Shown here piece by piece: positions 27,701 to 35,572 of a stretch of DNA of 64,000 nucleotides (position 1 is the first letter of the stretch; the number at the start of each line of letters is the position of its first letter). The translations under genes and the position numbers were made by a program. The DNA comes from CAZFLM01 sp964519955 (GTDB lineage: Bacteria > Armatimonadota > Chthonomonadetes > Chthonomonadales > CAJBBX01): the NCBI GenBank assembly GCA_964519955.1, contig CAZFLM010000001.1:62001-126000 (forward strand), read 5' to 3'. The notes under the pieces were generated by a model. That model was not told where the DNA came from. It was given only the letters and a program-made list of their open reading frames with translations, and made no database searches.

Positions 27701-28336
27701 GCGGTGACCGACCTTGAGGCCGTGCGCAAGAGGCTGGAGATGGGGAAAGACTTCATTACGTGCCAAGAGTGCGACGCGAGGGTTAAGCTTGTCGACTTCA
27801 TTGAGCAACGCCTGAGGAGCGATCCCGTCGCCCGCAGGATCCTGGCCATGGACGAGACCGCCACACGCCAGCTAGACTCCCAGGCGTTGGAGCAGATCCT
27901 CATCGGGCACTTGATGGCGGTCACCGGAGAGGCCAACCAGATATTCCGCCCCGTCACGATGTTCGACCAGGGCATCGACGGCGAGGTGGAGTTCAAGGAC
28001 AACGACGGTAGAGCCAGCGGCAGCAGGATCTACGTGCAACTCAAGAGCGGCGACTCTCACCTGCGGCTGCGGAAGGCCGACGGGGCAGAGGTCTTCGACG
28101 TGCACAACCCTCGGCACCTGGGGTACTGGGCAGACCAGCCAGTCGACGTCTATCTTGTGGTGCGGAATCGAGACGAGGTGGGCGGCCAGGACACCATCCG
28201 CTGGATGAACCTGACGCGCTACCTGCGAGAACGAGCCGACAAGACGAGCCGCCAGATTGTCTTCTCCGGAGAGAAGCTCGATGCAGCGGCAGTCTGGCGG
28301 CTGCGCGACGAGTACTTTCCTCCGCATGGGCACTGA
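24797..28336 (+). CDS. TIR - WD40 - Ras/Roc-like GTPase - zinc ribbon - DUF4365 protein, candidate antiphage effector
   Basis: A single 1179-residue protein; GGGAGTGA precedes ATG 24797. Domains in order: TIR (1-135; FDAFLSH-type box 1 as YDAFLSHNSKD, and SDWVDLE with candidate NADase Glu79); seven or so WD40 blades (190-480); a Ras/Roc-like GTPase (497-665) with G1 GESTVGKT 504-511, G3 DLAGQE 566-571, G4-like QTD 630-632 and G5 TSAK 658-661; a helical/winged region (690-870) reminiscent of COR; a zinc ribbon C963/C966...C989/C992; and C-terminal DUF4365 (1020-1179) with a PD-(D/E)xK-type core D1061...Q1081-x-K1083. It carries two potential effectors, an NAD-consuming TIR and a nuclease, coupled to a GTPase switch and a propeller sensor. 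It has no partner genes, and its codon use is visibly less GC-rich than its neighbours, which suggests acquisition. Function is inferred. Confidence 0.85.
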   Translation: MPDTFQYDAFLSHNSKDKPRVRRLAERLRDAGLRVWFDEWVIQPGDDIYLAIEHGLQATRVQVLCLSQAALASDWVDLERSTVLFRDPRNAGRRFIPLLLEDCDPPDTLRRFKYLDWRDEAEPSLSDLVSVCRPHVAIPSGDEIQHQSGPSQGPASSHPSFGRPFATPTPGGSRQLMPEDEPPGFKLMGRLSGGQSTISRIAWSPDGRRISAPCHDGTIAVWDANARQMLARLAGHTESAYAAAWSPDGRSLVSGSWDGTIRLWRPPLHDGEIVLEGRGPVNAVAWHGHMPIVAFGYERDEVELFDIAARCTVAMLYGHSGNINNLVWSPDGRYLAGACGDRTVRVWDATEHRLSTTLVGPAGWAFGLSWHPEGALLASASWDHTVRCWEVAAGREICVLEGHTGRVASCSFSADGRLLASKGLDGTVRLWRCDTWMPVAVLAEKSSGRNSPSLQFHPSDTVLATLGDTDRCVRLWRIDTDRILSLDSSPAARRYRNAKVVLLGESTVGKTALAHRLVEDRYVVSDRTHGMRVWRLDLPASEPEESATQSGSGRLTVEDREALLWDLAGQEDQRLSHQLFLGETALALLLVNPQKDEPFSEAVDWLKALRTSAAVSDTKREATRLLIFPQTDVGGIKIGDRTIDRILMENSIAGWLATSAKTGENCSDRANGGRPSKLKQLIAQHIPWDNLPWTSTPHLLAQLREAAIAIRDESDIRLLRFSELAQRLEQALPSERFGEADVRTAVTLLANHGLALPLRFGDLVLLRPDLVNGYASAIIRAARAHKDEIGCVAEASIYEPGFDLAGVDRLQHRPDEELLLRAVVQTLLDHSLCIAQDTPEGRYLVFPSQYRRERDITRDPDVFVSYTFGGEWQTVWTTLVVRLRYSQEFEHPEMWRNGAEFRSQKGHTLGLKLAHEQGSGTATISLYFDVQVPDELKIVFIEYVHRHLAKYACEVTRDRRYACPNCAKAVTDLEAVRKRLEMGKDFITCQECDARVKLVDFIEQRLRSDPVARRILAMDETATRQLDSQALEQILIGHLMAVTGEANQIFRPVTMFDQGIDGEVEFKDNDGRASGSRIYVQLKSGDSHLRLRKADGAEVFDVHNPRHLGYWADQPVDVYLVVRNRDEVGGQDTIRWMNLTRYLRERADKTSRQIVFSGEKLDAAAVWRLRDEYFPPHGH

Positions 28337-28400
28337 TGTACCTGCGAGCGCCGGCAGGCCGGATGTTCACGCCGTTGCCGTTCCACCCCTTCCACCCGCC

Positions 28401-30458
28401 CTACTTCCCCTCCGCCTGCCGGTACAGGTCCGCCAGCACCTCGGGCGTCACGACCTCGACGCCGTCCTTGCGGAGCATCGTCGCCAGCTCGTAGTAGCGG
28501 TCCGGGTTGATCTGCCAGTTGCCGGCGAACACGTGGAGGAACAGGGGCCGGACGCCCGAGTCGATCATCCGCTTCACCTCGCGATAGAGGTCGTCCTTCT
28601 CCAGCACGCGGTTCACCGAGTGGAACGCAACCGCCTGGCCGACGCGCTCCGCCGTGCGATGCGGGTCCGTGGTCTCCTGGCCGTAGCCGCCCATCAGCGC
28701 CACGCAGTCCCGCAGGGCGGCGTAGTCTTGCAGGCGCTTCGAGCCGGGTCCGCCGTAGTCCATGATCCAATCCCAGCGCTCGCCCGCGTAGCCCAGGTAG
28801 GTCGAGGTGAGGTCGATGTACCCCTTCACCACGCGCTCGCGGTCCGCGCCGAAGTTGTTCGCGTAGCCGGACATGTACATGTAGCCCACACCCGAGACTG
28901 CCCCGCCGATGCTGTCCTGCGGCTGCAGGTAGTCGTTCACCAGCGTCGCGGCGAGCGGGTTCAGGTCGACGATGTTGGGCCCCATCGTCAGCGATAGGCT
29001 CCAGTCGCGGGCGCCCTTCGCCTTCATGTCGCGCATGTAGTTGAACATGAACGCCGTCGGCCCGTCCCACAGGCACTGGTTGTCGCCATCCGAGAGGACC
29101 ATCGACACGTAGACCCTGCCGCGGTCGAGGGTGCGTTTCTGAACGGGCGGCATCGTGATCCTGCCGCGCGCGCTGGGGTAGGCGGTCAGCAGGCTCATGT
29201 TGTTCATGTGGTCGGCCGGCACGAGGAACTTGGCGCACCGCGAGAAGAGAGCGACGCCCCGGTTCTCGCCGATGCCGTCCGACGGCTCGACCTGCGGGTA
29301 GCCCAGGATGGGGATGTTCACCGGGAAGTCGGCCGAGAGCGTGCGCTCGAACCAGTCCTCCTCGGCCCAGCGGTCGGCGCCCTTCTTGTTCGCATCGGTG
29401 CCGCCCACGATCCAGAACGTGAACGTGCGGTGCGCCATCGCGTAGTCGTAGAGGCCGGGCCGCTTCGACGGGGCCGCCATCACCAGCGTCTGCCGGTTGA
29501 AGCGCGTCTTGTACTTCGCGTAGACGGCCTTGTAGCCCTGGATGGTTGACTTCCAGCGCCCGCGCAGGTCGACCTTCACGCGCAGGCCGTACTTCTCCAC
29601 GAGGTCCGGGTGCGCGACGACGAGCCCCTCCATCGCCCCGATCATCACCGCGAGGTTCTCGGAGCCGTACAAGTCCGGGTCGTAGACGACGGCGTCCTTC
29701 TTCGGGAAGCGCGCGAACAGGGCGTCGGCGTCCGGAATCTCGGTCACGCGGTCCACCCAGCGGAGCCGCAGCAACTCCGGCGCCATCTTCCACGTGTCCG
29801 CAACCATGAGTTGGTTCTTCTCGCGGTTCACGAGGCCCTGGAGGGTGCGGAAGAGGATGGTCTCCTGCACGGATGCGTCCGTCGCGGCGAAGTGGTAGAT
29901 GGTGCGCGCGGGCGGCGGGAGCCTCGCGTAGAGCATGTCGGGCTTCGGCGCGTAGACGGGCTTGATGTTGCCGATCGGCTCGACCAGCACGCTGCGGAGC
30001 TGGCCGGTGATCGACACCTCGTGGATCTTGCCGCCCCAGCCGTCGTCCGGCTTCGCGTCGCCCACCTTCACGTATACGAACCCGGTGCGCCGCGTGTAGG
30101 GCGTCAGGTCCACCACCAGCGGGTCGCCGGAGGTCTTCGTGTAGACCGCCACGGTGTCGAAGGTCTTGCAGTCCGACGAGAGGTCCACCTGGAACTGCGC
30201 CGTGACGCGCATCCGCATCGACGCCTGCGAGTTCTTGGCGAACGCGAACCGGTAGACGATGTACGAGCCGCCGTCCTGGAAGCGCGTGCGCTCGGAGGAG
30301 ATCTCCTGCGAGCCCAGGTTGCGGTAGATGAAGCCCCGCTCCACGGCATCGAGCGGGTGGAAGGTGACGGTGCGCACCGGGATGCTCTGCGGGCGCGCCC
30401 AGGCAGTGCAGGCGGCAGTGAGCATCAAGGCGAGTGCGAGAAGATGTCGAGTAGGCAT
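28401..30458 (-). CDS. Secreted GxGYxYP domain protein, putative glycoside hydrolase
   Basis: A protein of 685 residues. ATG 30458 has GGAGGT four bases upstream and gives a signal peptide (MPTRHLLALALMLTAACTAWA). Residues about 20-170 form a beta-rich domain (RTVTFHPLDAVERGFIYRNLG), followed by the N-terminal GxGYxYP region and the C-terminal barrel-like domain with the family hallmark GVGYMYMSGY and VYVSMVLSDGDNQCLWDG. This family occurs in carbohydrate-utilisation loci of Bacteroidota and Armatimonadota and is predicted to be a glycosidase; the reaction is unproven. It faces the TIR gene tail to tail with a 64-bp gap. Confidence 0.85.
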   Translation of the reverse strand: MPTRHLLALALMLTAACTAWARPQSIPVRTVTFHPLDAVERGFIYRNLGSQEISSERTRFQDGGSYIVYRFAFAKNSQASMRMRVTAQFQVDLSSDCKTFDTVAVYTKTSGDPLVVDLTPYTRRTGFVYVKVGDAKPDDGWGGKIHEVSITGQLRSVLVEPIGNIKPVYAPKPDMLYARLPPPARTIYHFAATDASVQETILFRTLQGLVNREKNQLMVADTWKMAPELLRLRWVDRVTEIPDADALFARFPKKDAVVYDPDLYGSENLAVMIGAMEGLVVAHPDLVEKYGLRVKVDLRGRWKSTIQGYKAVYAKYKTRFNRQTLVMAAPSKRPGLYDYAMAHRTFTFWIVGGTDANKKGADRWAEEDWFERTLSADFPVNIPILGYPQVEPSDGIGENRGVALFSRCAKFLVPADHMNNMSLLTAYPSARGRITMPPVQKRTLDRGRVYVSMVLSDGDNQCLWDGPTAFMFNYMRDMKAKGARDWSLSLTMGPNIVDLNPLAATLVNDYLQPQDSIGGAVSGVGYMYMSGYANNFGADRERVVKGYIDLTSTYLGYAGERWDWIMDYGGPGSKRLQDYAALRDCVALMGGYGQETTDPHRTAERVGQAVAFHSVNRVLEKDDLYREVKRMIDSGVRPLFLHVFAGNWQINPDRYYELATMLRKDGVEVVTPEVLADLYRQAEGK

Positions 30459-30629
30459 ACGACCTCCGAAGGTTGCGACGAACCAGACGGGTGGCGGTCC
30501 GTGCAGGTACGCCCCGGCCGGACCTCGCATCAGTTCGCCGAGGCGCGCCCTTGGTCCTCCGGAGTGCTGCGCGGGGGCCCTGGACTGATGAAGCGGAGCC
30601 TGCGTCGACGAGGTGGCGGGGCGGAAGGA

Positions 30630-30661
30630 CCGAGGCGCCGCAGACAGCCGCGGCGCCTCGG
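30630..30661 (-). terminator. Strong stem-loop after the lipoprotein gene
   Basis: A perfect 12-bp inverted repeat, CCGAGGCGCCGC (30630-30641) and GCGGCGCCTCGG (30650-30661), with an 8-nt loop, begins 10 nt past the stop codon at 30671. No T-tract follows, as is usual at such GC content. Confidence 0.65.
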
Positions 30662-30670
30662 CCAGTGCGG

Positions 30671-33064
30671 CTAGTCTGAGTAGGTGACGGTACACTCCAC
30701 GACCATGCCGGCGAAGCGCCGCCGGTACCAGTCCATCGCACCCTGGTCAACCGCGCCCCCGCCCCACATGCCGGAGATGAACGCCCAGTACTCCGAACCG
30801 CGGTCCTCGGGTACGGGCGGGATGCTAAGGCTGAGCGACTCCCCGTAGTAGGCCCAATCGTAGAAGTTGTAGCCGCGAACCGCGTAGCTCGACGCACCGT
30901 CGATCTTGGGCACGATGACGTAGGCGCCGATGCTGAACCGGCCGTTCCCGAGTTCCTTGCCTTCGACCGTGAACCTGCCCATCACGATCGAACGGCGCTT
31001 CTCTACGATCGCGGTCGCGGTCGATGCCCCCAGGCTCTCACGCTTGCCGTCCTTCGTCAAGAAGGCCTCGCACCGGACGGTGTCGGTGCCTTCCACGCTG
31101 ATGAGCGCCTGGTAGTCCACGGTGCGCGACTGCGTCTCCATCTGCTTGACGCCGCCCTTGAACAGCCCGTAGTTCCCGCTGGTGCTCCACACGTACGTGA
31201 TGTTCGCGCCGCCGGCAGCCTGGTAGTCCACCTGGGCCGTGAACGTCTGCGTGTCGGACGGGAAGACCGAGACCTTGCGCGGGAGCACCACCGGCGCCTT
31301 GGAGCGATCCTTCACGCCAACCGTTGACGTCGCGGTGCCCTGCGATACAGACTGCCCGCCCTTACGCTCGAAGATCTCGACCGTGATGGTGTCGGTACCC
31401 GCCCGGTTGCCCGTCGCCTCGAAGGTCACGTCCGCCGAGCTGCTGTCGAACTCGGTGCCGGTGTGCATGCCGTCCTTCAGGCGGCCGGCCGTGCCCGCGC
31501 ACTTCCAGTGGTAGGCGAGAACAGGTTGGTCGGTCCCACCCGTGACGTCGGGCAAGGATGCGTGGAACGAGGCGGTCTCATCGGCCATGATGTGCGCTGC
31601 CGGCGGCGTCAGCTTGGCCTTCGACCCGTTCACCGTAATATCCCACGAGTCGGCGCGGCTGCTAAGCGCGACGTGCTGGCACTGAACGTAGCTGTCGATG
31701 CTGGTCAGGATGATGTCGCCGAGCGTCAGCACCGCCATGAACTTCTCGGTGTATCCCATGAAGGCCTGACCCTCCATGTAGTCGGTGAACACCATCCGGC
31801 ACAACTCGAACCAGAATGCACGGAGCGTCCCGCTTGTTCGGACGGCGGTCAGGGCGTCCCACATCGCCCCTTCCATGTCGCCCGACGCCGCCTTGGTATA
31901 GATGTCCGGCGCAGAGACCATGAGCGTGTTGATGAAGTCGCCCAGCACCGTCGCGCCGATGTAGGACTCCAGCGCGCGATCGATCTGCGAGCCCTTGAGC
32001 CCCATGACGATGTTCAGCCCGATGGGCAGCAGGAAGTCGCGGATGATCTGCTTCGTCACCACGAACTTCCATGCTCGCGAGTGGTCGGCTGTCATCTGGG
32101 CCTCGTCGCCCGGCCAGGCGCCCAGACCGACTACCATCAGCTTGTAGGTGGTCTTCTGCGCATCCGAAGGCGTGCGGGGGACCGTGAACGGGCCGGTCGA
32201 CGTCTGAGCGTAGGCGCTGGTGCCGCTCACAATGTCAGCAAACGTGCCGACGAGCCCGGACGTGCCAGAGGTCGGGCCTATCTCGAAGTCGGTCACCTTG
32301 GCCGGGGAGGGGACAGCGTCGCCTCCCGCGGCGGGTACGTACGAGACACGCTCGATGAAGGCCCAGCATCGCCTGCGGTAGGAGTTGATGACCTTCAGGG
32401 TCGTGCTGCCGTCCTGGATCGGCGTGATGCCGCTGCGTGTGTCCGACGGGTCGATGAGCATGCCTCGACCGCCGCGCTTGGCCTCACTCTGGCTCTGCGC
32501 GCCCGAGTCGCCCAGCATCGACGCGACGGCCGCCTTCACGGCATCGGTCACCGCCGTCGCCCCGTTGCCGATGGCCTCGGGATCGGAAGCGAGCGCCGAG
32601 GCGATGGCAGCCTCCACGGTTGCCGTCTCCGGGCGCTCCGCGATGGCGGCGATGGCTGCCAGGCGAACGGCCTCCTGGTGACCGTACACGCCGAGCGCGA
32701 AGTACAGGTAGACCTCCGCGGTGCTGCGGGCGCTGATGGTCGTGTGGCCGCCGCCGATCCAGCCGAACATCGCGATCTTGCCGTTCGGCCCGAGGACGGT
32801 ACAGAGCTGCACACCCTCGTTGTACACCTTGGTGGTGAAGGAGCCGTCGGCGCCGACGGAGGTGTCGGAGATCGCCGTCGTCGCGCGCAGCGCGCTGGCT
32901 GCAAGGGGGTAGCCTACGGGGAGCGTCACGGCGCCGGCGGCGTCGGACTTGGTGAGCACGATTCGCTGGTCGCGGCCACCCTTCGAGCCGAGACTGCCTC
33001 CTCCGCAGCCTCCAGTCACGACAAGTACAACCATCAACAAGCAGGCGAGTGCGGACCGCTTCAT
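30671..33064 (-). CDS. Large lipoprotein of unknown function with Ig-like domains
   Basis: A protein of 797 residues; AGGAGGT stands six bases before ATG 33064. MKRSALACLLMVVLVVTGGC is a textbook lipoprotein signal with Cys20 as the lipidated residue, followed by a Gly/Ser tether. Residues 35-110 form a small beta domain like carboxypeptidase-regulatory repeats. An Ala-rich helical section follows (150-200), then a largely helical middle with hydrophobic helices (about 330-470). Two or three PKD/Ig-like sandwiches (480-690) carry alternating YHWKCAGTAG and YVWSTSGNYG cores. The C-terminal domain is compact and aromatic. No enzyme motif is recognised. It is probably a surface-exposed binding or scaffold protein, transcribed alone with its own terminator. 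Confidence 0.7.
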   Translation of the reverse strand: MKRSALACLLMVVLVVTGGCGGGSLGSKGGRDQRIVLTKSDAAGAVTLPVGYPLAASALRATTAISDTSVGADGSFTTKVYNEGVQLCTVLGPNGKIAMFGWIGGGHTTISARSTAEVYLYFALGVYGHQEAVRLAAIAAIAERPETATVEAAIASALASDPEAIGNGATAVTDAVKAAVASMLGDSGAQSQSEAKRGGRGMLIDPSDTRSGITPIQDGSTTLKVINSYRRRCWAFIERVSYVPAAGGDAVPSPAKVTDFEIGPTSGTSGLVGTFADIVSGTSAYAQTSTGPFTVPRTPSDAQKTTYKLMVVGLGAWPGDEAQMTADHSRAWKFVVTKQIIRDFLLPIGLNIVMGLKGSQIDRALESYIGATVLGDFINTLMVSAPDIYTKAASGDMEGAMWDALTAVRTSGTLRAFWFELCRMVFTDYMEGQAFMGYTEKFMAVLTLGDIILTSIDSYVQCQHVALSSRADSWDITVNGSKAKLTPPAAHIMADETASFHASLPDVTGGTDQPVLAYHWKCAGTAGRLKDGMHTGTEFDSSSADVTFEATGNRAGTDTITVEIFERKGGQSVSQGTATSTVGVKDRSKAPVVLPRKVSVFPSDTQTFTAQVDYQAAGGANITYVWSTSGNYGLFKGGVKQMETQSRTVDYQALISVEGTDTVRCEAFLTKDGKRESLGASTATAIVEKRRSIVMGRFTVEGKELGNGRFSIGAYVIVPKIDGASSYAVRGYNFYDWAYYGESLSLSIPPVPEDRGSEYWAFISGMWGGGAVDQGAMDWYRRRFAGMVVECTVTYSD

Positions 33065-33250
33065 GGCGCGACCTCCTGGGCAGGGATGTCACCGCGGCGG
33101 GGGCAGGTTTGACAGTGTTGACAGGTTGTTCGACCGGTGTTGCAGAGTGTCCTGCCGGCCAGGTCGCAACCAGCGGATTCGGACGCACGTTCTCGCGGCG
33201 GCAGGTCCCCCGCGCCATCGTGGCGAACCGACCGACAGGAGGGCACTGCC

Positions 33251-33643
33251 ATGCCGGTGGTACGTACGAGCGCGAACGCACTACAAGAGGGGAACAGGCC
33301 GGAGTGGTGCCAGGTGACCAGCGCGGGCATCTTCCGGGTGCCGCGGGTCGGCGGCCGCTTCGACTGCCACTACCACGACTGCGACGAGTACTGGCTCATC
33401 TTCCGCGGCAAGGCGAAGGTGCTGACCGAGGGCGAGACGTTCTACGTCGGCCCGGGCGACATCGTCTGCACGCACGCCGGCGACGAGCACGACATGCTGG
33501 AGGTGTACGAGGACATCGAGGGCTTCTGGTTCGAGGACGCCACGCTTCCTGGCGGGCGCGTCGGCCACCTGCATCGCTCGGCGGAGAAGGCGAAGGGCCA
33601 CGACGTGCCCGCGCTCCCGGTTCCGGAGGACTTCCCGCGATGA
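33251..33643 (+). CDS. Small cupin-domain protein
   Basis: A protein of 130 residues. ATG 33251 is preceded by GGAGGG with 7-base spacing; the frame is open further upstream but without a ribosome site. It is a single cupin beta-barrel. Motif 1, HYHDCDEYWLIFRGKAKV, supplies the metal ligands His, His, Glu, and motif 2, PGDIVCTHAGDEHDM, supplies the last His. Such cupins act as sugar isomerases, lyases or sensors. The stop overlaps the start of the following oxidoreductase (ATGA), so the pair is translationally coupled and probably acts on the same sugar or sugar acid. Confidence 0.85.
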   Translation: MPVVRTSANALQEGNRPEWCQVTSAGIFRVPRVGGRFDCHYHDCDEYWLIFRGKAKVLTEGETFYVGPGDIVCTHAGDEHDMLEVYEDIEGFWFEDATLPGGRVGHLHRSAEKAKGHDVPALPVPEDFPR

Positions 33644-34701
33644 GCGAGCCCCTTCGCTACATCCTGGTCGGCGCCGGCGGCTTCGGCGGCTACTGGTGCC
33701 ACAACGTGTTGCCCCGACTCGCCACGCTCGGCAAGGCTCGATGCGTCGCCGTGGCCGACATCGACGCCGGCGCGCTGGAGCGTGCGCGCCCTCTGCTCGA
33801 CCTGCCAGCCGACCGCTGCTACACGAAGGCGGCCCAAGCGGCCGATGAGAACGAGGCCGACTTCCTCATCATCGTCGTGCCGCCCGCCCACCATGAGGAG
33901 GTGGTGGACCTGGCTCTCGCGCGCGGCCTGCACATCCTCTCCGAGAAGCCCATCGCCGACACGATGGAGGGCTGCACACGCATCTACCGCAAGGTGACCG
34001 CGGCCGGCCGCAAGATGGCGGTCACGATGAGCCACCGGTTCGACCAGGACAAGCAGTCGCTCGAGGCGGCCATCCGCGGCGGGCAGTACGGGCGCCTGAA
34101 CTACATCGTGCACCGGTTCACACACAACTGTCGCGAGTTCGGGAGCTGGGGCGAGTTCCGCCACCGCATGCCCGACCCGCTGCTCATCGAGGGCACGGTG
34201 CACCACTTCGACATCCTGCGCGCGCTCGCCGGGTCCGATGCCGCCATGGTATACGCCCGCACCTGGAACCCGCCGTGGGGCGAGTACGCGGGCGACTCCA
34301 CCGGCCTCGTCACGGTCGAGATGCTGAATGGGGTGCGCTGCTTCTACGAGGGCGCCAAGGCCAACGCCTCGACGATCAACGGCTGGACGAACGACTACAT
34401 CCGCGCGGAGTGCGAGCACGGCACGCTGGAGCTGGACCGGCGCTGGCTGCGCGTGCTGCGGGGCGGCGGCTGGGAGCGCCCGCTCGCGGAGGACCTGCCG
34501 CTGCTGAAGCAGGACGCGTGGATGAACCCGTGGCTCGCCGAGCTGTTCTGCGACTGGCTCGCGGGCGGACCGCCGCCGCCGAACACGCTGGAGAATAACA
34601 TCCAGTGCGCCGCCCTGCTCTTCGCCGCGGTCGAGTCCGCCCACTCCGGCCAGCCCGTGGACGTGCAGGCGTACCTGCGGAGGCACCTGGAAGCGGGGTA
34701 G
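33640..34701 (+). CDS. Gfo/Idh/MocA family NAD(P)-dependent sugar oxidoreductase
   Basis: A protein of 353 residues starting at ATG 33640, overlapping the cupin stop by four bases. An N-terminal Rossmann fold (1-125) shows YILVGAGGFGGYW for dinucleotide binding and the family Lys in LSEKPIAD. The C-terminal alpha/beta substrate domain has GTVHHFDILRALAG, in which the His cluster is typical of the active site. The family oxidises or reduces ring hydroxyls of sugars, inositols and amino-sugars in the cytoplasm. The exact substrate cannot be read from sequence. A palindromic terminator follows, shared with the convergent gene at 34787-35488. Confidence 0.88.
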   Translation: MSEPLRYILVGAGGFGGYWCHNVLPRLATLGKARCVAVADIDAGALERARPLLDLPADRCYTKAAQAADENEADFLIIVVPPAHHEEVVDLALARGLHILSEKPIADTMEGCTRIYRKVTAAGRKMAVTMSHRFDQDKQSLEAAIRGGQYGRLNYIVHRFTHNCREFGSWGEFRHRMPDPLLIEGTVHHFDILRALAGSDAAMVYARTWNPPWGEYAGDSTGLVTVEMLNGVRCFYEGAKANASTINGWTNDYIRAECEHGTLELDRRWLRVLRGGGWERPLAEDLPLLKQDAWMNPWLAELFCDWLAGGPPPPNTLENNIQCAALLFAAVESAHSGQPVDVQAYLRRHLEAG

Positions 34702-34728
34702 CGCAGTCGGGCAGGGCCCGTGCGACGA

Positions 34729-34761
34729 AGACCGATCAGCCGGACAGCGACCGATCGGTCT
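34729..34761. terminator. Bidirectional stem-loop between convergent genes
   Basis: AGACCGATC (34729-34737) pairs with GATCGGTCT (34753-34761). Inside the right half, GACCGATCGGTC is itself a perfect palindrome. It lies 27 bp after the oxidoreductase stop and 25 bp after the stop of the opposite gene. Confidence 0.6.
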
Positions 34762-34786
34762 CTTCCGCAGGGCACCTCGCGCCCGG

Positions 34787-35488
34787 CTACTTGCCGCCGA
34801 GAAGCGCGATCAGGTCGTCGAGCGCCTTCTTGCTGCGCTCCGAAGCGAAGGGTCGCTCGGGGTCCGGCTGGCCGCCCATGCCGCCCATCATCGGTCCCCC
34901 ACTGCCCATCATCGGGCCGCCTCCGCTGCCCGGAGGGGGCCCGCCCGCAGTCGCGGCGCCCGGACCGCCCCCGCTGCCCATCCGTGGGGCGCCTGCGCCA
35001 CCGGGTCCACCGCCCATCATTGCAGCGCCCATGCCGCCGCCACGCCCGCCGCGCTGCGGGGTCATGTCCGCCAGTACGGTCTTCTGGTCCTCGGTGAGGA
35101 CCTTCTGGATGGCGGCCAACTTGGCGTCGCAGTCCTTGGCCGGCAGTTTGTCGGCCGCCTTGATCTCCTTGAGGACCGCGAGGACTGCCTTGCTCTGGTC
35201 CGGGGTGAGCCCCTTGTTCTGCACCTTCTGGATGGTGCCGAGGTTACGCACCAGGCTCGTGAGCGTCCGGGAGCTGGACTGCTGGCCGCCACCACCGCCA
35301 CCCGGGCCGCCACCCATCATGCCGCCCATCCCGCCGCTACCCATTGTGCCCCCGCCACCTGCCGCCGGCGCGGCCGGCGTGCCGGATGGCACGGATCCCC
35401 TCACCCAGTACCCGCCGGCGCCTCCGATCAGCAGGCTGAACACGATCGCCGGGACGATCGCGGGCATCCCGGACTTGCCATCCGCCAT
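34787..35488 (-). CDS. Membrane-anchored Gly/Met-rich protein
   Basis: A protein of 233 residues with GGGAGGTG before ATG 35488. One transmembrane helix near the N-terminus (MPAIVPAIVFSLLIGGAGGYW) anchors it, the rest being outside. Two Gly/Met low-complexity stretches (about 55-80 and 150-215, runs such as GGMGGMMGGGPGG) surround a helical core of about 60 residues. The core (LTSLVRNLGTIQKVQNKGLTPDQSKAVLAVLKEI... KVLTEDQKTVLADM) resembles the LTxxQ-type helical bundles of Spy/CpxP-like periplasmic chaperones and metal-responsive proteins. Met-rich runs could bind Cu(I) or simply be a flexible linker. Function unknown. Confidence 0.68.
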   Translation of the reverse strand: MADGKSGMPAIVPAIVFSLLIGGAGGYWVRGSVPSGTPAAPAAGGGGTMGSGGMGGMMGGGPGGGGGGQQSSSRTLTSLVRNLGTIQKVQNKGLTPDQSKAVLAVLKEIKAADKLPAKDCDAKLAAIQKVLTEDQKTVLADMTPQRGGRGGGMGAAMMGGGPGGAGAPRMGSGGGPGAATAGGPPPGSGGGPMMGSGGPMMGGMGGQPDPERPFASERSKKALDDLIALLGGK

Positions 35489-35572
35489 CACGCACCTCCC
35501 TGAGCGCGGTCTGGTTGGCCGCACCGCACGCCGCCATCATACGCCTGCACGGGTGGCGCGTCAATAGGGGCC

